Notes: a model not told the origin generated them from the letters alone. 17,229 bases of DNA from an uncultured bacterium (GCA_903870305.1 CAIQCM010000141.1:1-17229); one strand, 5' to 3'; shown: positions 5,995-13,032, counted from the stretch's first letter. A program made the numbers and translations.

Positions 5995-6723
5995 ATGAAG
6001 ACCAACGATCTACGTACCGGAAACCTCGGAATCACCTCAACCCGCTGCACCGCGTGCGACAAACTCGCTGTGGTGTATCTGAACGGCGAAAAGCCACTCT
6101 GCAACAGCCACCGTGTGGAGCTCATTGAGAGCGAGAAGGTGCTCGCCGCAATCGAGTTTCGCGATCCGCGCATCCTCAAGCTCCTGCCCGTTTGGTCGCT
6201 CAATGCGGCCAGCGCGGTGCTCTCCGGGGACCTGATCCCCGAGATCAACCGCCAGGGGGAAGAAGGCAAGCTCTGCTGCTTGCCCGGGTGCGGGCACTAT
6301 GCCGGCAACTGGGGAATTGCGAAGGATGGGGTCGCCCATCTCTTCTGCGGCGGTTGCGGCGAGGCCATGGCTTTCGTGGCCACGAAACACAAGCGCACCA
6401 ATCGCGTGCCCGTGAAGGCCGAGGATGCCCGCAAGGAAGCCGCTCGGCAGCGAGAGGCGATCGATGCGGTCAACAAGGGCACCGCCGGCTTGGCCGCCTC
6501 GCTCCTCGGGACCGTGTCCCCGACCACCATGGCCTTGGCGCTTCAAGCCACCAAGCCGGCCGTGGCCGCGCCCGAAGCCAAACCCGCCGAGGTTTCGCCT
6601 CGGCAGCCACGCCTGGATGGCAAGAAGGCGCGCAAGGCGGAAGCGGCTGCCAAAGCAGCTGCGGCCGCGCCCGCCACGCCGATCGCGGTGGAAGCCGCGG
6701 CCACATCAACTGCGGCTAACTAG
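5995..6723 (+). CDS. Protein with two Cys/His zinc-site candidates and an Ala/Lys-rich tail
   Basis: 242 residues. Start ATG 5995 follows GGAGG at 5984-5988 by six bases; upstream in-frame codons have no SD. Residues 18-39 hold C18-x2-C21...C36-x2-H39, a four-ligand pattern typical of small zinc ribbons. A second candidate is C95-x3-C99 (or C94)...C118-x2-C121. The segment 145-175 is charged and helical. From about 185 to the end the chain is low complexity, rich in Ala, Pro and Lys (QPRLDGKKARKAEAAAKAAAA...), similar in style to tails of nucleic-acid-binding proteins. Zinc and nucleic-acid binding are inferred from composition only. No known family recognised. Second gene in the cluster. Confidence 0.75.
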   Translation: MKTNDLRTGNLGITSTRCTACDKLAVVYLNGEKPLCNSHRVELIESEKVLAAIEFRDPRILKLLPVWSLNAASAVLSGDLIPEINRQGEEGKLCCLPGCGHYAGNWGIAKDGVAHLFCGGCGEAMAFVATKHKRTNRVPVKAEDARKEAARQREAIDAVNKGTAGLAASLLGTVSPTTMALALQATKPAVAAPEAKPAEVSPRQPRLDGKKARKAEAAAKAAAAAPATPIAVEAAATSTAAN

Positions 6724-6732
6724 CCGTGATCG

Positions 6733-6805
6733 CCCGTCGATACTTTGACGGGTAACGCGATGGGTCGAGGGAAAGTTCTGCAAGGAACTTCGCCCTCGAC
6801 CCATC
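6733..6805 (+). other. Two hairpins after the zinc-site gene
   Basis: CCCGTC/GACGGG (6733-6752) is followed by a long stem with arms 6759-6778 and 6785-6805 (GATGGGTCGAGGG with CCCTCGACCCATC, then AAGTTC with GAACTT) and a six-base loop. No T-run follows, so it may stabilise or process the transcript rather than end it. Confidence 0.6.
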
Positions 6806-6830
6806 CCAAGCTTGAGAACACGATTTTCGT

Positions 6831-6931
6831 CGTCATCCCGAAGAGCGGAGCGATGAGGGATCTCAAAGTCCCATATTCAGCTCCGAGATTCCTCGCCCTA
6901 GACAAAACGACCACACGGGCTCGGAATGACG
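6831..6931. repeat. Dispersed CGTCATCCCG...CGGAATGACG repeat
   Basis: A 101-bp unit with inverted ends (CGTCATCCCG and CGGAATGACG) and inner GAGGGATCTC / GAGATTCCTC arms. Repeats of this form are scattered in many bacterial genomes. It shares the GTCAT...ATGAC ends of the unit at 3471-3559. Confidence 0.65.
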
Positions 6932-7019
6932 ATCGATAAAATTCGCGGATTCAAGTTTGGAAATAATAGGAAGTAGTTCCATCATTGCGCAATTTGCGCC
7001 ACGACAACAAGGAGGTCCC

Positions 7020-7205
7020 ATGGGTCCCAACAACAGCATGATCACTTGCACCCACATCGAAGCACGTCGCCAGAACATTCTTGCTAGGCGGGCCGAAAAC
7101 GAGCTCGACACTCAGGCACAAGCCGCGGCAGATGCTCGCGCCGCCAAGAGGTTCCGCGCAATCGAGCAACGCCGCAACGGCGAACCGACGAACGCTTCGG
7201 CCTAG
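7020..7205 (+). CDS. Small basic, helical protein of 61 residues
   Basis: The strongest SD of the window, AAGGAGGT (7009-7016), lies three bases before ATG 7020. After an N-terminal ITCTH the protein is one predicted helix rich in Arg, Ala and Gln (EARRQNILARRAENELDTQAQ), with no hydrophobic segment. I recognise no family. Third gene of the cluster; two tandem hairpins separate it from the fourth. Short length lowers certainty, but SD, spacing and position support it. Confidence 0.6.
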   Translation: MGPNNSMITCTHIEARRQNILARRAENELDTQAQAAADARAAKRFRAIEQRRNGEPTNASA

Positions 7206-7221
7206 GCCAAGCGCACCGCAC

Positions 7222-7310
7222 CCGCACACCGAAAGCCGTCGAGGCGATCGGTGTGCGGAACAGATCCGAAGATACGATCGGGGGATAAAAAGATCGCATT
7301 TTCAGATCTG
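7222..7310 (+). promoter_or_regulatory. Tandem hairpin leader of the fourth gene
   Basis: Stem 1 is CCGCACACCGA (7222-7232) with TCGGTGTGCGG (7248-7258), 11 perfect pairs. Two bases on, stem 2 is CAGATC (7261-7266) with GATCTG (7305-7310), enclosing CGATC/GATCG. The order (GC-rich stem, short spacer, A/T-richer stem, SD, gene) repeats the plan of the twin-hairpin leaders without sequence similarity. Confidence 0.6.
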
Positions 7311-7353
7311 GAAGCAATGGCTCGAAAACAATTCAACAGGAGAAGTTACCACC

Positions 7354-7503
7354 ATGGCACAATCGGACAAGGGCGACCTTAACGGCGTCATACTCGATTT
7401 CATCGATGACTGCGCGGCCGTAACGGTTGAATGGCCAAAACAGGAGGAACTAGCAATCGAGATCGAGGAACGCTTTGCCTCTCAAGAAGAGGCGGCGGCA
7501 TGA
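7354..7503 (+). CDS. Small acidic protein of 49 residues
   Basis: ATG 7354 follows AGGAGA (7338-7343) by ten bases. The product, MAQSDKGDLNGVILDFIDD..., ends EEAAA and is strongly acidic with one Cys and one Trp. No family recognised. It is the last gene of the cluster and is followed after 20 bases by a strong GC hairpin. The basic 61-residue and acidic 49-residue neighbours could interact, but nothing in the sequence shows this. Confidence 0.55.
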   Translation: MAQSDKGDLNGVILDFIDDCAAVTVEWPKQEELAIEIEERFASQEEAAA

Positions 7504-7523
7504 ACCCGTAGCGCGGTAACGAG

Positions 7524-7553
7524 GGGGCGGTCCGATCGAAATCAGACCGCCCC
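7524..7553 (+). terminator. GC hairpin closing the four-gene cluster
   Basis: GGGGCGGTC (7524-7532) pairs perfectly with GACCGCCCC (7545-7553), loop 12 bases. No T-run follows, so termination is likely but weak or factor-dependent. Confidence 0.5.
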
Positions 7554-7567
7554 GCTTCAACTCAATC

Positions 7568-7596
7568 TTGACATCGCGAAGAAAAAAACTTAAACT
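7568..7596 (+). promoter_or_regulatory. Candidate promoter after the four-gene cluster
   Basis: TTGACA (7568-7573), a 17-base spacer, TAAACT (7591-7596; four of six consensus bases). The only downstream features before palindrome E are hairpins, so it may drive a non-coding RNA. Confidence 0.5.
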
Positions 7597-7602
7597 TATT
7601 AA

Positions 7603-7847
7603 TACTTCAAAGATCGCGTCCGAACACTGGCTGTGGAAAGGCACTGCCTCAGATAGGAATCCTAAAGCGTTGTGCTTGCCAGCTTGCTGGCCGGCGCAAA
7701 TCTCTCTCCTCTTCGCTTTCTTATTTCGACCTGTACGCATTTCGCCGATCCGCAGCCAATGCTTGGATGGGATACATGTCGCCTTCGATGAAAATCGAGG
7801 GTGTTTTTGTTTTTATGAACTATTATCAAAACCTCGAAGCTTCGTGG
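7603..7847 (+). other. Gene-free stretch, possible non-coding RNA
   Basis: An open frame exists here, but it has no SD, low-complexity content, and runs into palindrome E, so I do not call a gene. A nested stem, TTGTGC + GCCAGC with GCTGGC + GCGCAA (7670-7699), is followed by a C/T-rich run (7701-7727), as an RNA end might be. A second stem, TCGAGG...CCTCGA, lies at about 7795-7836 around an A/T-rich loop. Confidence 0.35.
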
Positions 7848-8023
7848 GCTGGCCTGATAGCCAGCGGCTCGATGCTAATATACGATGGCCGCTGCGGCGT
7901 CCTTGGCTCGATGCTAATATGCGAATTGTACGAATATAACGAATGACGGTACGAATTCGTATCGGATTAGTCATATTCGTAGGGATTAGTATATTGGCAT
8001 CGAGTCGCTGCCCCGGAGGCAGC
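7848..8023 (+). repeat. Palindromic element copy E with a truncated extra head
   Basis: A GC hairpin (GCTGGC/GCCAGC, 7848-7865) and CTCGATGC at 7868 begin one copy that breaks off after about 17 bases. A second head (GGCCGCTGCGGCGTCCTTG at 7888-7906) leads to the full core 7907-8004, and the trailing hairpin GCTGCC (8007-8012) with GGCAGC (8018-8023) follows. The second head closely resembles the head of copy F at 16516. Right border of the accessory array, 43 bases before ftsK. Confidence 0.82.
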
Positions 8024-8049
8024 CCGCCCTCGCAAATGATGAAAAATAA

Positions 8050-8058
8050 TGCTACATT
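8050..8058 (+). promoter_or_regulatory. Extended -10 element of ftsK, suggesting a leaderless mRNA
   Basis: TGCTACATT carries the extended -10 TGn and hexamer TACATT at 8053-8058, eight bases before ATG 8067. Transcription would then start at or next to the start codon. It resembles TGCTATAGT of the small RNA promoters. No good -35 is present. Confidence 0.5.
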
Positions 8059-8066
8059 CTACTTCT

Positions 8067-10235
8067 ATGGCTCGACACAGAAAACAGGAACCGCTTATCA
8101 AATTACATTGGGAGATGACGCCGGAGATGCGGCGCTCGATGATCGCCGTCGCCCTTATCGCGCTTGGCGTGATCGGCTGCCTTGCCTACTTTAACTCGGC
8201 CGGCATTGTTGGCGTCTATATAAATCGCGGCCTCGCCTCGTTCTTTGGCGCCGATCGCCTGCTTTTCCCCCTCATCCTCACGGGCTTTGGTATTGTCACG
8301 CTCGTGAAAGGCCGGGTGCGGGGCACGATGCTTTTGGGATTTTTCGTTTTTATCATCTCTTTTAACGGCCTCTTAGACATCATCGACAAAACCGATCGCG
8401 CCGGCGGGTCGTTGGGGTCGTTCCTGGCCTCGCCGCTCGTTAATATCCTCTCAACGGCCGGGTCGGTGGTCATTCTTTCCGCGCTTTTTATTGTCGCTTG
8501 CGTGCTTATCTTCGACAAACACCTGGCAACCTTTGCCGACCTTGGCAAAGCGCTGGCGCGGCCGTTCGCCAAGTTGTTCGCGCCGCGAATTGCCCAGCCA
8601 AAGCCCATCGCCATCGCCCAACCGCCGGAGATAGAAGAAGAACCAGAGCCGGAAGATGAACCGGAAGACGATATGACCAATAAGACCGATGCGGCGGAGG
8701 GCGACGCCGCCGAACTCGTGGTGGCGCCCAAGCCGCGACGCATGCGGCGGCACATTGAAATACCCATCGACCTCTTGGAAACAAAATCCGGCAAACCCTC
8801 GGCCGGAGACATTCGCGCCAACCAAGAAGTGATCCGCCGCACTTTGGAACAATTCGGCGTGCCGGTGGAGATGGGCGAGGTCTCGGTAGGGCCGACGGTC
8901 ACGCAGTACACATTGAAGCCGGCCGAGGGTGTTAAACTTTCCAAGATCATCGCGCTCTCAAACGACTTGGCACTGGCCATGGCCGCGCACCCCATTAGGA
9001 TTGAGGCGCCGATCCCGGGAAAATCGCTTGTGGGCATTGAGGTTCCCAACCAAACGGTCGCCATTGTGAAGATCCGCGAAGTGATCGAGTCGCCCGCGTT
9101 CCACGACGCCGCCGCCCGCCTCCCCATTGCGCTAGGAAAAGACGTCGCCGGCATGCCGTGGGTGGGAGACATCGCTCGCATGCCGCACTTGCTTGTTGCC
9201 GGCGCCACCGGAAGCGGCAAAACCGTTTGCTTGAACTCGATCATCATTTCGCTCCTCTACCGCATGGGGCCCGACGACCTTAAGTTCATCATGATCGACC
9301 CTAAGCGCGTCGAGCTCCCCTGCTACAACGGCATTCCGCACTTGCTTACCCCCGCCATCACCGAGGTGCCAAAGATCGTGAACTCGCTTAAGTGGTGCAT
9401 TGGCGAAATGGAACGCCGCTTTAGCGTGCTCGCCAAGGCAACAAAACGCGACATTGCCTCGTTCAACAAAGCGGCCGATGACATGGATCGTCTTCCATAC
9501 ATTGTCGTCATTATCGACGAACTCGCCGACCTCATGGCCACTTCGGCGCAAGAGGTTGAGGGCTCGATCGTGCGTCTCGCGCAAATGGCGCGCGCCGTGG
9601 GCATCCACCTCGTTGTCGCCACCCAGCGCCCGTCGGTGGACGTGATCACCGGACTCATCAAAGCCAACATCACCTCGCGCATCGCTTTCGCGGTCGCCAC
9701 TTCGACCGACTCGCGTACGATCATCGATACCTCGGGCGCGGAAAAACTCTTAGGCCGCGGCGACATGCTTTACACGACCGCCGAACTTTCCAAACCAAAG
9801 CGCATCCAAGGAACTTACGTGAACGACGATGAAATAAACCGCGTTGTTGAATATCTTAAAGAACGAACGGCGGAAGAGCCCGAGTATCGCAACGATATCA
9901 TCGAACGGCCAAAGTCCGTCGGACCGTCGGGCGAGACCTACGACGACTCCGAGGACGAGCTGCTTCCCGAGGCGCGGAACTTGGTGGTCGCCGCCGGCAA
10001 GGCCTCGGCCTCGCTCTTACAGCGCCGCCTCAAGGTCGGCTACGCCCGCGCGGCGCGCCTCCTCGACCTCATGGAAACACAAGGCGTGATCGGCCCGGGC
10101 GAAGGTGCTAAGCCACGCGCCATTTTGGTGAAGAAGAACGATCTCTCCTCTATCCCCATTGATGAAGAAGGCGGTTCACCGACGGTTTTTGTGGATGAGG
10201 TATCGGATGAAGAAGATGCTGATCCGAATATCTAA
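8067..10235 (+). CDS. ftsK: DNA translocase FtsK/SpoIIIE
   Basis: Membrane-anchored, ATP-driven DNA pump that clears chromosomes from the division septum and helps dimer resolution. Length from ATG 8067 is 722 residues (MARHRKQEP...); an ATG six codons upstream would overlap the -10 element, so 8067 is preferred. Four hydrophobic segments lie at about 25-42, 64-80, 87-104 and 124-149. An acidic linker (185-215) leads to the motor: Walker A GATGSGKT at 379-386 and Walker B IVVIIDE at 479-485, followed by ATQRPSVDVITG at 518-529. The C-terminal winged-helix gamma domain spans about 627-690. It is shorter than E. coli FtsK (1329 residues), as is normal outside proteobacteria. The stop codon lies inside the first arm of the heptamer hairpin. 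Confidence 0.97.
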   Translation: MARHRKQEPLIKLHWEMTPEMRRSMIAVALIALGVIGCLAYFNSAGIVGVYINRGLASFFGADRLLFPLILTGFGIVTLVKGRVRGTMLLGFFVFIISFNGLLDIIDKTDRAGGSLGSFLASPLVNILSTAGSVVILSALFIVACVLIFDKHLATFADLGKALARPFAKLFAPRIAQPKPIAIAQPPEIEEEPEPEDEPEDDMTNKTDAAEGDAAELVVAPKPRRMRRHIEIPIDLLETKSGKPSAGDIRANQEVIRRTLEQFGVPVEMGEVSVGPTVTQYTLKPAEGVKLSKIIALSNDLALAMAAHPIRIEAPIPGKSLVGIEVPNQTVAIVKIREVIESPAFHDAAARLPIALGKDVAGMPWVGDIARMPHLLVAGATGSGKTVCLNSIIISLLYRMGPDDLKFIMIDPKRVELPCYNGIPHLLTPAITEVPKIVNSLKWCIGEMERRFSVLAKATKRDIASFNKAADDMDRLPYIVVIIDELADLMATSAQEVEGSIVRLAQMARAVGIHLVVATQRPSVDVITGLIKANITSRIAFAVATSTDSRTIIDTSGAEKLLGRGDMLYTTAELSKPKRIQGTYVNDDEINRVVEYLKERTAEEPEYRNDIIERPKSVGPSGETYDDSEDELLPEARNLVVAAGKASASLLQRRLKVGYARAARLLDLMETQGVIGPGEGAKPRAILVKKNDLSSIPIDEEGGSPTVFVDEVSDEEDADPNI

Positions 10236-10355
10236 TATCTAACAACTAATATCTAATCCGACAAAAAGACGCTTCTGTTGATTAGGTTTGATATTTCTAT
10301 AAAGTAACTTGGCGAGCCGGATTAGACATTAGATATTCAGCCATTAGATATTTCG
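10225..10355 (+). repeat. Heptamer-repeat inverted repeat between ftsK and the Ig-like gene
   Basis: The left arm 10225-10260 is tandem ATATCTA-type heptamers (one variant ACAACTA) ending ATCCG. The right arm 10318-10355 is their complement with its own variants. Together they can form a stem of about 37 pairs with some mismatches. The ftsK stop codon lies in the left arm and the next start codon is five bases after the right arm. Confidence 0.8.
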
Positions 10356-10360
10356 CCGAT

Positions 10361-10750
10361 ATGTCCCAAACCCTCCCTCCCCAACCAGTGAGCCGCAAGG
10401 CCATGATCGCGCCGCACAGAATTTTGCGAACCGCGCTTGTTGTCGCATGCCTCGTTGTCTTTGCCGGCGCCGTTGTCTGGGAAGTTATGCGCGTCACTGC
10501 CGCACCCTCGCTTACAGTGGTTTCGCCCGCCGATAACCTGCTCACCGGCTCGCACCGGATCACGCTCTCCGGAAAAGCCGCGCCGGGTGCAGCGGTTTCC
10601 ACGAACGGCTCGCCGGTGGCCGTTTCCACGGACGGCCGTTTCAGCGAGGACATGGACTTGCGCACCGGCGAAAATATCATTACTATTGTTGCGACGAAGA
10701 AATTCGCCAAACCGAATATTATTTACAGGAGGGTAGTTGTAACTCAATAA
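10361..10750 (+). CDS. Membrane-anchored Ig-like (glucodextranase B-type) domain protein
   Basis: 129 residues. A basic start is followed by one membrane segment at about 25-43 (LVVACLVVFAGAVVWEV). Residues about 50-129 form a single beta-sandwich: LTVVSPADNLLTGSHRITLSGKAAPGA, then STDGRFSEDMDLRTGENIITIVAT. This matches the pattern of small Ig-like domains of the glucodextranase B type. It is presumably displayed outside the cell. No SD is seen; ATG 10361 is close behind the heptamer repeat. It lies between ftsK and recA, an order I associate with Patescibacteria, but a functional link is not known. Confidence 0.82.
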   Translation: MSQTLPPQPVSRKAMIAPHRILRTALVVACLVVFAGAVVWEVMRVTAAPSLTVVSPADNLLTGSHRITLSGKAAPGAAVSTNGSPVAVSTDGRFSEDMDLRTGENIITIVATKKFAKPNIIYRRVVVTQ

Positions 10751-10881
10751 CCGAATATCTAATACCTAATATCTAATCCGACGGATTTAGAGAAGATTTT
10801 TCTGGATTAAGAGCGATATTCTCTAAAAAACCACACAGCAAACACGGATTAGGCATTAGATATTAGACATTAGATATTCGG
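10751..10881 (+). repeat. Heptamer-repeat inverted repeat between the Ig-like gene and recA
   Basis: Left arm 10751-10780 holds three heptamers (ATATCTA, ATACCTA, ATATCTA) framed by CCGA and ATCCG. Right arm 10845-10881, read as complement, has four (ATATCTA, ATGTCTA, ATATCTA, ATGCCTA) in the same frame. The arms differ by exactly one 7-bp unit. recA begins ten bases later. Confidence 0.82.
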
Positions 10882-10891
10882 CCAACCCTAT

Positions 10892-11962
10892 ATGCCCAAA
10901 AAAGAAACAAACCCGAAGCTGGTAGCAGCCATGGAGGCCATGAATCAGATTAAAGAGAGATTTGGCGAAGGATCGATCATGAAGTTCGGCGAAGCCAACA
11001 AAACCATCGTTGACGCCATTCCCACCGGCTGCCCCTCGCTCGACATCGCGCTGGGGGTCGGCGGATTCCCGCGCGGACGAATAATCGAGGTCTTTGGACC
11101 GGAGGCCTCCGGCAAGACGACGCTCGCTCAGCATGTGGTGGCCGAGGTTCAGCGCCAAGGCGGCATCGCCGCCTTCATCGACGCCGAACACGCGCTCGAC
11201 CCGGAGTACGCGCGAAAGATCGGGGTCAACGTGAATGAACTCCTCATTTCGCAGCCCGACACCGGCGAGCAGGCGCTCGACATTGTCGAAACGCTCGTGC
11301 GCTCGAACGCGGTCGACGTGATCGTCGTCGATTCGGTCGCCGCACTCGTGCCCAAAGCCGAGATCGAAGGCGATATGGGCGACTCGCACATGGGGCTTCA
11401 GGCGCGGCTCATGTCGCAGGCCTTGCGAAAACTCACCGGCATCATCTCCAAGTCGCACACCTGCCTTATCTTCATCAACCAAACGCGCATGAAGATCGGC
11501 GTCTTCTTCGGCAACCCGGAGACGACCACCGGCGGCATGGCGCTCAAATTTTATTCTTCGGTCAGGATCGAGGTCCGCCGCGCGGCGCAAATAAAGATGG
11601 GCGAGAAGATCATTGGAAATCGCGTCAAGGTAAAAATCGTCAAAAATAAAGTCGCTGCTCCGTTCCGAACCACCGAATTCGATATTATGTACAATGAGGG
11701 CATTTCGCTCGCGGGCGACCTCATTGACACCGGCACGCTGTGGAACATCGTGCAAAAAAACGGCAACACGTATTCTTTCGGTGAAGTTAAGCTCGGCGTC
11801 GGCCGCGAGAATTCGAAACAATTTCTGCGCGAACATCCCGAAGTTTTTGGCGACATTAAAAAAGAACTCTTCGAAGCGGTCAAGGCCAAAGAGGTCGAGG
11901 AGGCGGGCGGCGCGCTTCCGACCACGGAGGCGGAAGGCGAAGTACCACCGGAAGAAAAATAA
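10892..11962 (+). CDS. recA: Recombinase RecA
   Basis: ATP-dependent strand-exchange protein that forms filaments on single-stranded DNA and drives homologous recombination and the SOS response. 356 residues, usual length. Walker [10 protein letters not shown] at 69-77, [10 protein letters not shown] following, Walker B region [21 protein letters not shown], the [21 protein letters not shown] block containing loop L2, and a Glu-rich C-terminus ([21 protein letters not shown]). No SD lies before ATG 10892; the family N-terminus supports this start. No LexA-type box was seen upstream; the upstream region is the heptamer hairpin. A heptamer hairpin and an intrinsic terminator follow it. Confidence 0.98.
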   Translation: MPKKETNPKLVAAMEAMNQIKERFGEGSIMKFGEANKTIVDAIPTGCPSLDIALGVGGFPRGRIIEVFGPEASGKTTLAQHVVAEVQRQGGIAAFIDAEHALDPEYARKIGVNVNELLISQPDTGEQALDIVETLVRSNAVDVIVVDSVAALVPKAEIEGDMGDSHMGLQARLMSQALRKLTGIISKSHTCLIFINQTRMKIGVFFGNPETTTGGMALKFYSSVRIEVRRAAQIKMGEKIIGNRVKVKIVKNKVAAPFRTTEFDIMYNEGISLAGDLIDTGTLWNIVQKNGNTYSFGEVKLGVGRENSKQFLREHPEVFGDIKKELFEAVKAKEVEEAGGALPTTEAEGEVPPEEK

Positions 11963-12015
11963 ATATTAAACATTAAACGTTAAATTTTAAATATTAATAT
12001 TTAATCTTTAACGTT
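11963..12015 (+). repeat. TTAAAC-type heptamer palindrome after recA
   Basis: Directly after the recA stop come heptamers ATTAAAC, ATTAAAC, GTTAAAT, TTTAAAT and related units. The segment 11976-12015 is a palindrome with 20-base arms (two mismatches). It has the 7-base period of the hairpins around the Ig-like gene, with a different unit sequence. Confidence 0.7.
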
Positions 12016-12040
12016 AAAAAACTAATTTCATAAAAAAGAG

Positions 12041-12065
12041 GGCACCCCGCGGGGGGTGCCTTTTT
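12041..12065 (+). terminator. Bidirectional intrinsic terminator between recA and the convergent gene
   Basis: GGCACCCC (12041-12048) pairs with GGGGTGCC (12053-12060), then TTTTT. On the minus strand the same stem is followed by CTCTTTTTT, so it also serves the operon arriving from 12953. Confidence 0.9.
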
Positions 12066-12084
12066 CGTTTAACGACTGAAGCGG

Positions 12085-12465
12085 TCAGTCCTCGTAACGG
12101 ATGGCGCTGATGATCAGATCGCCGGCCCTTTGAAACCGCTGCTTGACGACCGATCCTTCGAATCCCGGCACTTGGTTAATCTCGGCGACAAAGGCGTGGA
12201 AAATATGCGCGCCGCGTTTGATGACGAGGAGGTTTTGTTCGTCTTTCCAGTCAGCAAATCCGACGACTTGCATCTGGCCAAGGGCTCGATAAACGACCGA
12301 GGAGAACAATCCGTCCTTTTGCCGCTCGAATTCCAACCGTCCCAAGGGACAGATCTTTTGGACTTCGGCGAGAACGGCGCAGAGCTGGTAAAAATCGCAA
12401 TGCAATCGCACCGCTCCGCTCATGAAGAGCACCGCCGCGACCGGGCGGCATTCAGGACTTAGCAT
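12085..12465 (-). CDS. 126-residue protein, unknown function
   Basis: No family recognised. GGGAG on the minus strand (12474-12478) is eight bases before ATG 12465. The sequence (MLSPECRPVAAVLFMSGAVRL...) is globular with three cysteines in the first 30 residues and one more (KICPLG) near 39, and a regular alternation of hydrophobic and charged residues later (NLLVIKRGAHIFHAFVAEINQ). No signal peptide or clear membrane segment. It lies 29 bases downstream of the 152-residue gene, so they form an operon. An overlapping open frame on the plus strand lacks an SD and is taken as a shadow. Confidence 0.7.
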   Translation of the reverse strand: MLSPECRPVAAVLFMSGAVRLHCDFYQLCAVLAEVQKICPLGRLEFERQKDGLFSSVVYRALGQMQVVGFADWKDEQNLLVIKRGAHIFHAFVAEINQVPGFEGSVVKQRFQRAGDLIISAIRYED

Positions 12466-12494
12466 CTCATTGTCTCCCGGTTGATTGTTGACGG

Positions 12495-12953
12495 TTAATC
12501 GTACATGGATGAACGCGTTCCGCGCGCGTGCAATCTTTTAGCGACGCGACAGTTGATGCCGAACATCATCTTTTTCACGAGATCATTAGTATATCTCGCG
12601 AGCGGGTCAAGGATGATCTCAACATCGCTCGCGTCATTGAGGCACACTTCAATGCTAAGAGCGGCAAGTGCGTGAGCGTTCTTCGAGCTTCCAAACCGAT
12701 TAAGCTCTTCGAGAAAAGAAAGCTCGATCGGTTGAAGACCGGAACAAAGATTGCATGCCGGACAATAGGGCGTCTTGTTGAGGTGCTTGATCGCGATACC
12801 AAGGTCGCGCCCGATCTTTTTGAGAAAATCCGGCGTTCCGCATTGCAGGCGAAAACTTAGCGCCCGCAAACGCGCGGCGATCCGCTTTATGGCCGCGGCA
12901 TAGGAACCGTGCTCGCGCACCGCTTGTTCAAGATACATTATGTTTTCGGGCAT
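12495..12953 (-). CDS. 152-residue protein with a CxxCxxC motif, unknown function
   Basis: Start ATG 12953 (MPENIMYLEQ...) is set by GGAGG at 12959-12963, five bases before it, rather than by the in-frame ATG at 12986. The first 60 residues are helical and Arg/Ala-rich (YAAAIKRIAARLRALSFRL). CPACNLC at 64-70 could bind a metal, though only three of the cysteines are in a tight cluster; others are at 38 and further on. The rest is predicted helical. No membrane segment. I know no match. First gene of the operon, with its own promoter. Confidence 0.7.
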   Translation of the reverse strand: MPENIMYLEQAVREHGSYAAAIKRIAARLRALSFRLQCGTPDFLKKIGRDLGIAIKHLNKTPYCPACNLCSGLQPIELSFLEELNRFGSSKNAHALAALSIEVCLNDASDVEIILDPLARYTNDLVKKMMFGINCRVAKRLHARGTRSSMYD

Positions 12954-13003
12954 CAATCCCTCCTTTCCGCGTTGTAAATTTACCAAAGAACCACTTGAGC
13001 GTG

Positions 13004-13032
13004 AGTATGCGCTTTTTTTAAAAAAATGTCAA
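13004..13032 (-). promoter_or_regulatory. Promoter of the two-gene minus-strand operon
   Basis: On the minus strand: TTGACA (13027-13032), a 17-base spacer of T and A runs, and CATACT (13004-13009). About 45 bases lie between -10 and the SD of the gene at 12953. The perfect -35 makes this one of the clearest promoters in the window. Confidence 0.75.

Noticed and set aside
7568..7939. 123-codon plus-strand frame
   Set aside because: No SD, odd composition, overlaps a promoter at its start and palindrome E at its end.
2798..8023. Integron attC sites or a CRISPR array
   Set aside because: The palindromes lack GTTRRRY-type ends, no integrase or cas gene is present, and spacing is irregular from about 0.2 to 3 kb.
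10856..11836. 326-codon minus-strand frame opposite recA, and 343 codons opposite ftsK
   Set aside because: The plus-strand products carry full family motifs; the antisense frames contain no SD or recognisable domain.
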